From Raffaelea ambrosiae (lineage: Eukaryota; Ascomycota; Sordariomycetes; Ophiostomatales; Ophiostomataceae): a stretch of DNA of 64,000 nt. The notes below the pieces were generated by a model. The model ran no database searches. It had not been told where the DNA came from and saw only the letters and a list, made by a program, of their open reading frames with translations. The stretch lies in assembly GCA_002778195.1 (NCBI GenBank), contig PCDI01000012.1, forward strand, positions 1,173,394-1,237,393, in the 5' to 3' direction. The translations under genes and the position numbers were made by a program. Shown here one piece after another: positions 57,043 through 64,000 of the stretch (position 1 is the first letter of the stretch; every line of letters begins with the position of its first letter).

Positions 57043-57749
57043 CCGTCGTTTCTTACTCTTTCTTTTGGGGAGGTCGAACGGACGAGCGGCGACTTTTTCT
57101 CATTCGGGAGCGGAGGTCTCATTGTTTCTCTGTGCCTGCTGATTCTTCTTTTTTTTTGATTCTTTTCCTTTGGTGACTTGGCAAACATGTGTGACAACAA
57201 GACAATGATGCAGCAACATCCAACCAACCACCACGCAACCACAAATCACGAAACGCCCAGGACGACGACACCCAGCCAGACCGACCGAACAGCCCAGAGG
57301 ATCCTAGAGACCCCTTTGTCTGTATTCCGCCTCTCGATTTTGAAACACGCGTAGTCTGGAACGCGTAGTCCCAAACAGACTGGATATGTATTTTCACGAC
57401 CAACTGACAACAAACAACTAGAGCCACATTGCACTTGCCAGAAGAATTCACATTGCACATGCCAGAAGGAATCCACAGAGAAAGAACAGCCAAAAGAACC
57501 AAAGAACAAGAGAACAGACAAAAACGCAACGCACACACGCACACAGACAAATTTTTCATTACGAGTAGTACACACACACACACACACACACACATTCTTT
57601 ATTAAAAAAAAATAACTGCTATTGCGCCCTGTCGCAAGCTTGTAAAAAAAAAATCTGTTCACAGTTCCATGGTAACCTCACTTCAGCTGAACCAACCCAT
57701 ATATTCTTCCCGAGCAATCACTGCATGACCCCTCTCCCAAGTCGTCCTT
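57043..57749. other. Convergent region with short direct repeats
   Basis: About 700 nt between two convergent stops, with no gene. It holds a near-perfect direct duplication of about 25 nt (ACATTGCACTTGCCAGAAG-type, copies at 57426-57450 and 57450-57476) and a (CA)n microsatellite at 57570-57594. Confidence 0.6.
57570..57594. repeat. (CA)n microsatellite
   Basis: Perfect CA dinucleotide run of about 25 nt in the intergenic 3' region. Confidence 0.9.
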
Positions 57750-59839
57750 TCACACCCTCCTTTCCGGGACGATCGGAAGAACCAGATAGCTGTCCCGTGT
57801 CCCACCCGTATGGACACAGTGCCGTCCCACGTTGGCGTCGTCGGGCTCTCCGCCAGCCGGCACAAAGAGCTCGGGCAGGCGCAGATCGTGGCCGGCGATC
57901 CGCAGCACGATGCCCTCGCCAGGCGCAAAGACCATGCCGATGGGCCACAGCGCTATGCTCAGATCCACCACCTGCCCGGGCGGGATCTTCTCGGCCCGGT
58001 CGTGCCTGTAGTACGGCCGGCCTGTCTTGTCGTCGTCGCCGTCGTCGTCCGCTCGGGACACGCGGTGGCTCGCGCGCAGCATCCCGTCCGGCCCCAGAAA
58101 CTTGGCCACGTTGGAGCTGGGCACCTCGTCCACGGGCAGGGGACACGGGTAGTTGCGGTTGGCCAGCAGTTTTTGGTCCTTGGTTCCCCCGCTGCTTCCG
58201 CCCGCCGCGACTTTGCGGATCTGCACCACCACGTCCATGTCGTCGTGCTCGGCGCAGGACATCCAGAGCTTGACCACCGGGTACCCGGCCAGCTCGGTGT
58301 AGCGGTCAAACGTCAGGGCAAAGTCGAGCGTGTCGCTGAGGTGATGCGCGTCGTAGCTGGCCACAGACGCCTCGGCGGGCGGCGACCGGTCGAGACGGAG
58401 CGACTGCGCATCCAGGTAGTACGTGCGGTGCTCGGTCCCCGGCACGGGGAACGACGCTTCCGCGCGCTCCAGGATCGTCGGGGCCGGGCTCTCGTCGAAG
58501 CCGATCAGGGACAGGCGCAGCCGGGGCGTCAACGCCCAGCTGTTGTCGGCGCCCTTGCAGTACCGGTCGAAAAACGCCTGCAGCTCGTCGTTGACGTCGG
58601 GGCGGTACAAGTCGTACCCTGGGCCACGTTAGATGCCAAGCGCCTTCTGATGCCAAGCGCACCGCCCCCCTTCCTCCCCGTGACCCCGAAACGTACACTC
58701 TTGGTACGGATGGACGCGCAGCCACTTGTCCGCGGACTGTGCGCGCGCAAAGGTCGCGAACGAGGCCCGTGAGTGCAGGCCGGTGGAGTACGACGCGGTC
58801 AGATACAGGGGGATCCGGATGTTCTCCACGGGGATCGTCTTGGTGGCCCAGTACTCGTCAAACAGCGGGTGGTGCGGGACCATGGCCGGGGTGTTTTCGA
58901 TGCCTCTCTGACCTGGGTGCGTGTGAGTGAGTGGATAGCATGCGAGTCCAAACACAGCATAGTTCATTACCTGCCAACGTGTGAAAGATGAACACCATGA
59001 AATGCGGCTTGGCAATGCCGCCACGGGCTATGAGATCGCGGTACACGTCCGTGGCACCCTCCCAGGGCGCAATGGCCTTCAGGGCCGGGTGGGGAGCGCG
59101 AGCTGCAGCGTTGAGCTGCGAAATGGCCAGCCACGAGTTGCCTGCACCGGTGACCGAGCCGTTGCACCACGGCCGCGTGGACAAGAACTCTACGGTGTCG
59201 TGGAAGTCCAGTGCGTCCTAGAGAGGGGTGTCAGCCGGAAGGACAGGCCTTCCCAAAACGCAAGGACAGCAAGCGAAATCCTACCTGCTCGCCCCAGAGA
59301 GCAATGCTGCCCTCCGAGTCACCGGCGCCGCGCGCATCGACGTTGACCACGGCATAGCCACGCTCGCACCACTCGGCAGGGTCGGGCCCCTCAAACTTTT
59401 CGTAGCCCGACGTGCGTTCGACGGGCACGCCGCACCGGAACGGGCCCATGGTATCGTATCTCTGGCAGCCTTTTTGGGTTCAGCATTGCGGGTTCCAGAC
59501 ACACGAGGCAAAACGCGGAGGCCCTGGCCCAGAAAACATACCGCCATCCTTGCCGTAGGGACTCCATGCAATGATGGCCGGCACCTTGTCGGCTCCGTCT
59601 GACGAGGCCGGCCGGAAAATGTCCGCATAGAGGGTCGTCTTGTCCCGCATCACCATGGCCACGTCCTTCTCCAGGACGGATGCGACGCCGAATGGACGCC
59701 GCCCCGGCGACTTGACATGGCCAGCAGGCAGTGCCCAGGTGGACGGGTGAAAAGGAGAGTAGAGGTACAGCGGACTGGCGCCTGGCTTCTGCAGCGGATA
59801 CAGGGTCAGCTCGGGGAACCGGGCTTGCAAGGCCTCCAT
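57750..59839 (-). CDS. CocE/NonD or X-Pro dipeptidyl-peptidase-type hydrolase
   Basis: Serine alpha/beta hydrolase of the CocE/X-Pro dipeptidyl-peptidase (S15) group. Exons (minus): 59839-59542, 59469-59285, 59217-58971, 58912-58697 and 58618-57750, giving 604 aa. The N-terminal block has VAMVMRDKTTLYADIFRP and PAIIAWSPYGK; then FEGPDPAEWCERGYAVVN and DARGAGDSEG. The nucleophile elbow is GAGNSWLAIS with Ser189. The C-terminal jelly-roll domain includes AGYPVVKLWMSCAEHDDMDV and KIPPGQVVDLSIALWPIGM. The acceptor of intron 1 (AAAAAG at 59470) is unusual but is the only one that keeps frame and restores the family segment; the other four joints are standard. Real substrates of fungal members are mostly unknown. 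Confidence 0.88.
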
Positions 59840-60265
59840 GGTGGATGATATCACAGGCTGTTCAGGTCGAATAAGACGGGAAATGAGTCCCCCACACAAG
59901 CTGTGGCTTCCCTGGAGAGTCGGCTGAGGAAAATGGACAACAGCCACCCGTCTGGCTTTCTGTTGCTGGACCGTCTCCTGAGCAAGGATTCTTATACCAA
60001 GGAGCACGGACGGCCATTCCTCGTCCCTTCTACCCCGGATTTCCCGCGTATGGGCCTGTTCACTAATACCACTACCCCACACCGCAAGCCGCCTCCTCTT
60101 TGCCGTGGACACTGTCTCCACGATTATAAGAGGGGACTCTTTCCCCACGAATGGATTTGGGATGGTCCTTTTTTCTGTCTGGTCATCTCGTCCCTCTTCC
60201 AACCCTCCGCTCCTCCCTCCACATCCCCACACAATCCTTCTTACACGTCAACAGCCTGTCCGGCC
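59840..60265. promoter_or_regulatory. Divergent upstream region, hydrolase and C2H2 regulator
   Basis: A 426-nt shared upstream region. An ATTATAAG element near 60122-60129 lies about 140 bp upstream of the C2H2 gene ATG and may act as its TATA box. No gene seen. Confidence 0.45.
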
Positions 60266-62938
60266 ATGGCTGACCAAGCACCCACTCCGCGGAGCCGAAG
60301 GCAGCCCAAGCCGATCCTGCAGTGCCAGGTCTGCAGCAAGACGTATTCCAAGGCGGAGCATCTGATCGTATGTGGATACGCGCGGCCGTGATGAGATTCC
60401 ACCATGGCACAGACAGCTAATGCCCGCCCAGAGACACAGACGCACACGTAGGTCTACCGAGCCATTCTATCCTATCTCTGTACGATTTCTGTGCTTGCTG
60501 CATGGGCCTGGGAGAACTAACGAGGCTGCAGATACGGGCGACAAGCCGTTCTCGTGCGGCTCTTGTGGCCGCAGGTTTGCCAGGAACGACTCTCTGGCCA
60601 GACACTTCCGGACCCATGACCAGACCTGGTCGTCGAACAACAGCAACAGCCGCAACAGCCGCAGCAACCGCAACAACCACCACAACCACCACAAACCGCC
60701 CACGCCGGACCCCAGCACGGGCGACGGACCGACCGTGCTCGATGTCGACCTTTCCAGCCCCGGAACGGCCACCGCCGAGCACGATGCCACGGCCGCCGTG
60801 GACGATGCCCAGTTTGCGATGCTGGAGTTCCCCGACCTCGAGGCCGGCCAGGAATGGCCGGACATGGAGGGTCTGCTGCAGACGATCATCGCGTCCAACT
60901 GGAACCCCATGGCGCTGCCGACGGGCGTTATGCCGTTTTCGCAGTCGGAGATGGCCGCGACGCTGGCCGCGCCGGTCGCGTCCACGTTGATCGACCAGTC
61001 TGTCCAGTCTGTCCAGTCTGTCCAGTCTGTCCAGCCCGACCAGCCCGACCATCCCGACCCGTCCGACCCGTCCGACCCGTCCGACCCGTCCGTCTCGGCC
61101 GACGGCTCGCGCAACGCCATACAGAGCCTCAGCAACCTCATCACCAGCCAGTCGAGCCGTGTGACGTCCGCCGTGGAGGCCCTGCCGGGGCTGACCTCGG
61201 CCTTCCTGGACAACTGCTTGCGGCTGTACTTTTCGCGCGTCAACCCCGTGTTTCCGATCCTGCATCGGCCCACGTTTGCCGTGCTCGAATGCATTCCCAG
61301 CCTGCTGCTGAATGCCATTGCTCTGGGGTCGCTGTTCATCGGAACAGACGACGCCATTTCCAAGGGCGAGGCACTCTGGCACTTGGCACACACGGCTGTG
61401 GCCACGTCAGTAAGTCGTCGTCAACAGGCTGTCGTAGCCTTAACGGGAAACAACTCTAACCAACCTTCTTTACAGTGGCAAACACTCATGCGGCACAAAG
61501 GACCGCACGACGGCAACAACGGCGTCCAGCTGGTTCTCACAGCCCAGCTTGGGCAAACCTACGCGATGCTTTCCAAGGTAGAAAAAATAATAACCCCCCC
61601 CCCCCCAAGACGCAAACTAACTCTCGTCAGAATGAAAGCCTGCGCCTCACCAGCCGCACATTCCATGACCTGGGCTTCGAGTGGGCGCAGCAGTGCAACA
61701 TGTTCGAGTCGTCGGCGTCTGTACGGGCGTGGCACGCAGCAGCCAGTCCGCCTCTGTCCGAGGGCCGCCCCCGTGAAGAACTGGTGCAGCGGTGGCGGAC
61801 GTGGGCGTCGAGCGAAGTGCAGCTGCGGGCGCTGCTCGGCCATCTCATCCTGGACGGACAGCTGTCGTTTCTCTCGGGCCAGCCGCGTTTCACTCTGCAC
61901 GCGTCCAACGCGTTGCCGCTGTCGGCGCCGGCGAGGCTGTTCGAGGCCCGGACGGCCGAGGCGTGGGCAGCCGAGATGACGACGACGACGACGACGACGA
62001 CAACGACGGCGAGCCAGACGCGCGTGCGGTTCCGAGACGTCTACGACGCCCTCTTTGACCGCGACCGGCCGCGGGATGACGTGGCGTCCGACGCGGCCCT
62101 GCGCGGCCTCGAGTCGCCCCTCGACGTGCGCGTCGTGCTCGCGTGTCTGCACGCCCTGGCCCGGGCCACGCGCGACCGCCACTTCTCGCCGGCGCTCTTC
62201 CCCGGCCCGTCCATGCGCCGCATCCGCCTGGCGCTCTTCCGGCTGCACGCGTTCCTGCGCGCCACCTGGCAGGCGACGCGGCCCATGGCGTGCCAGGCTC
62301 TCCTGCTGCAGATCCACTTTGTCTGCATGGAGACGGTCGACGACACCCTGCGCGTGTGCAGCGCGTTCTGCCGGCGGGCGCAGGTGCCGCAGCGGCTGTT
62401 TGTGTGGCGGCGGCACCACCCCGCGGGAGGAGCAGGGGAAGCAGAGACATCAGAGGACGCCGGTGCGGGGGACCACGGGAGCATCGAGTCCCCCACGGCC
62501 CGGCTCCTGCTGCTGCACGCCGCCGCCATCCACGACATGGCCGTGCAGCTGCCGCTGTCGCACATCCAGACGCTGTGGATGCCGCTGCCCATCTTCGTGA
62601 CGGCCGTGGTCTACGGCCTGTTCCACATGGCGGGCACGCAGACCGTGGCCCTGCCGCCCGTCACCGACCTGGCCACGGTGCTCGGCATCGGCGACATGGT
62701 CGCCCATCCGCCCGATCCCGACGACGGGATGGCGGCGGAGCGCACCCAGGCGTTCATGGCCGACCCGCGGGCCCCGGGGCGGCGCAACACGGGGCCGTGG
62801 CGGAACCTGCCGGCCGAGCAAAACGAGTGCCAGTCGATCCTGCACGGGCTGGCCATGCAGTGGGGCATCTGCACGGAGATGGAAGACGCGATACGGATGG
62901 GCAAGGCCTACGACGGACGGGGTGTACGTTCCTGTTGA
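60266..62938 (+). CDS. C2H2 zinc-finger and fungal-trans domain transcription factor
   Basis: Nuclear regulator with two N-terminal C2H2 fingers and a fungal-specific middle homology domain. Exons: 60266-60367, 60432-60447 (16-nt microexon), 60532-61409, 61476-61577 and 61631-62938, giving 801 aa. Finger 1 is CQVCSKTYSKAEHLI|RHRRT|H and finger 2 is CGSCGRRFARNDSLARHFRTH, joined by the TGDKPFS linker. The microexon encodes R35-H36-R37-R38-T39 and the first base of H40, that is both zinc-binding histidines in full or part. A 9-bp coding repeat (60995-61090) gives SVQ and SDP tripeptides. The middle domain begins about LDNCLRLYFSRVNPVFPILHRPTF. The first helix of each finger follows the KTYSKAEHLIRHRRTHTG layout of fungal C2H2/fungal-trans regulators. 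Target genes unknown; divergent from the CocE-type hydrolase. Confidence 0.92.
60432..60447 (+). other. 16-nt coding microexon
   Basis: AGACACAGACGCACAC, preceded by CTAATGCCCGCCCAG and followed by GTAGGT. Its inclusion is needed both for the finger-1 histidines and for the downstream frame. Confidence 0.85.
60995..61090 (+). repeat. 9-bp coding minisatellite
   Basis: Consecutive 9-bp units in the C2H2 regulator: about four CAGTCTGTC copies, then CAGCCCGAC-like, then about four CCGTCCGAC copies. They encode (QSV)n followed by PDQ/PDH and (SDP)n. Confidence 0.9.
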
Positions 62939-63061
62939 GAGGCGATGGGGCTTCCATGCGTCGGAGTAATAGGAGGCAAAGGTGTCAAAAGTATAATTTG
63001 ATAGTTGCATTTAGCACCGTATAGGGCTAGACTATCTGGAAGAAAAGGAGGATAGGTTGAA

Positions 63062-63199
63062 TGTTGAAAGTCTAGATACATAGGGGCCAACACGGAGGAG
63101 CTTTTGTACGTGGAAATAAGTGGGGCCTAGTGCCCAGCCAGCCAATCAGCGCAGCGTGTGCACGTGAGTGCACCGTTGGCTAGCAAACACTTGCCAACA
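63062..63199 (-). repeat. Candidate 3' LTR of a Ty1/copia element
   Basis: On the minus strand a purine tract AGGGGGAG (63207-63200) is directly followed by TGTTGGCAAG; the region ends in TTTCAACA at 63062. TGTTG and CAACA are inverted LTR termini. That gives a 138-bp LTR just downstream of the element's pol stop. The 5' LTR lies outside the window, so the boundary and target duplication cannot be confirmed. Confidence 0.5.
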
Positions 63200-63329
63200 C
63201 TCCCCCTGAGGCTCAGTGGTAGTGAAACAACGGCAACTACCGTGAGAGCCTCCAAATAACTAGAGAGAAAGAGCCTTCTTTTTCAGTGAGGCTCAAGAGA
63301 AATACAATAACATTCAGACAAAAGAGATA

Positions 63330-64000
63330 TCACGGGTTGACCGGCTTCATGAGCTTCCCAGTCAAGCGTGCAAAGAGATCCCCGGCCAGGGGCTTGGTGA
63401 ATACGTCCGCCAGCTGATCCTTCGTACCAACGTACTCCACGTTAAGCAGACCTGCTTCGACTCGCTCCCTGAAGAAGTGATATTTGATGTCGAAGTGCTT
63501 GGACCGCGGGTGGAAGGCGTCGCTTTGGGCCAGCTTGATGGCAGAGTTGTTGTCAATGCGGAGCGTAACCGTACACTCCAGCTCCAGCTCATTGAGCATT
63601 TGCTTGATCCAGGCAGCCTGGGTGGCAGCGAAGTAACCTGCAGAGTACTCAGCCTCGCAAGTAGAGCTACTCACCGTTGGCAGCTGCTTGCTGGTCCACG
63701 AAACGGGGGCTCCGGCTATNATGAACACGTAACCGTAGGTCGACCTGCGGGAGAGGATATCGTCTCCCCAGGAGGCGTCAACGTAGCCGATGACGTCAAT
63801 CTTCTTACTCTGCGGCTGACGAGTGTAACAGATGCCGAGGTTTTCGCTCCCCCTCAAATAGCGTAGCAGCCGCTTGATGCGTTGGCGGTGCTTAGCCGAA
63901 GGGTTGGCCATGACCTTTGCGTACTGGTGCATGGCGAAGGTGATGTCAGGTCTCGTCATGGTGTGACTATAAATCCCCTTTCCAACGATCCTCTGATATT
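63330..64000 (-). mobile_element. Ty1/copia retrotransposon, 3' part of pol (partial)
   Basis: The frame is open to the window edge and encodes the end of reverse transcriptase and all of RNase H, ending at 63330. Landmarks are the YQRIVGKGIYSHTMTRPDI segment (starting at the window edge), YLRGSENLGICYTR, DVIGYVDASWGDD, STCEAEY, IDNNSAIKLAQ and HPRSKHFDIKYHFFRE, all typical of Ty1/copia pol. One ambiguous base (63720) gives a single unknown residue; there is no stop within the window, so the element may be young. A polypurine tract and candidate LTR follow downstream on the same strand. The 5' part lies to the right of the window. Confidence 0.93.

Noticed and set aside
1..64000. tRNA, rRNA or CRISPR features
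   Set aside because: By eye I found no tRNA A/B-box pair with a foldable cloverleaf, no rRNA signature and no regularly spaced repeats; CRISPR is also not expected in a fungal nuclear genome. A tRNA scan would be decisive.

Overview
The window is nuclear DNA from a filamentous ascomycete, most likely a Sordariomycete. The evidence is many short GT-AG introns with CTAAC-type branch sites, protein families typical of Pezizomycotina (NOT1, Cdc15/Imp2-like F-BAR, seipin, MED8, Zn2Cys6 regulators, NRPS-like reductase, GH76, choline sulfatase), GC-rich third codon positions and long pyrimidine or purine tracts between genes. The genus cannot be fixed from sequence alone. I reconstructed 17 protein genes by hand. 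For the multi-exon genes every junction keeps the reading frame and restores a conserved family segment, except where noted. A partial Ty1/copia element lies at the right edge.

Layout. 1-4450: no gene seen. 4451-19617: housekeeping block with NOT1 (-), an F-BAR/SH3 cytokinesis protein (+) and seipin (+). 19977-35435: metabolic block with a DgoD-type galactonate dehydratase (-), an aldo-keto reductase (-), an anion:cation-symporter-type MFS transporter (+), a cyclase/kynurenine-formamidase-like hydrolase (-), a divergent Zn2Cys6 regulator (+) and an NRPS-like A-T-R carboxylate reductase (+). The last four have the make-up of a small pathway-specific cluster, and a perfect 9-bp inverted repeat with CGG/CCG half-sites lies in the regulator/hydrolase divergent promoter. 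37928-42696: a DUF7918 protein (+) and an F-box-like/DUF7730-like protein (-). 42697-46609: nearly 4 kb with no credible gene, containing an ambiguous base inside a G run. 46610-49900: secreted GH76 mannanase (+) and Mediator subunit MED8 (-). 50391-57042: choline sulfatase (-) and an APC choline-type permease (+) divergently arranged, plausibly an uptake and hydrolysis pair. 57750-62938: CocE/X-Pro-peptidase-type hydrolase (-) and a C2H2 plus fungal-trans regulator (+) divergently arranged. 63062-64000: 3' end of a Ty1/copia element (-) with a candidate LTR.

The most interesting details are: a 16-nt microexon that carries zinc-ligand histidines of a C2H2 finger; a 951-nt intron in choline sulfatase with a hairpin that hides the first AG after the candidate branch site; a GC-AG intron in the permease; an intron directly after the initiator ATG of seipin; the CGG-N9-CCG palindrome in the putative cluster; and trinucleotide and 9-bp coding repeats in MED8 and the C2H2 regulator.
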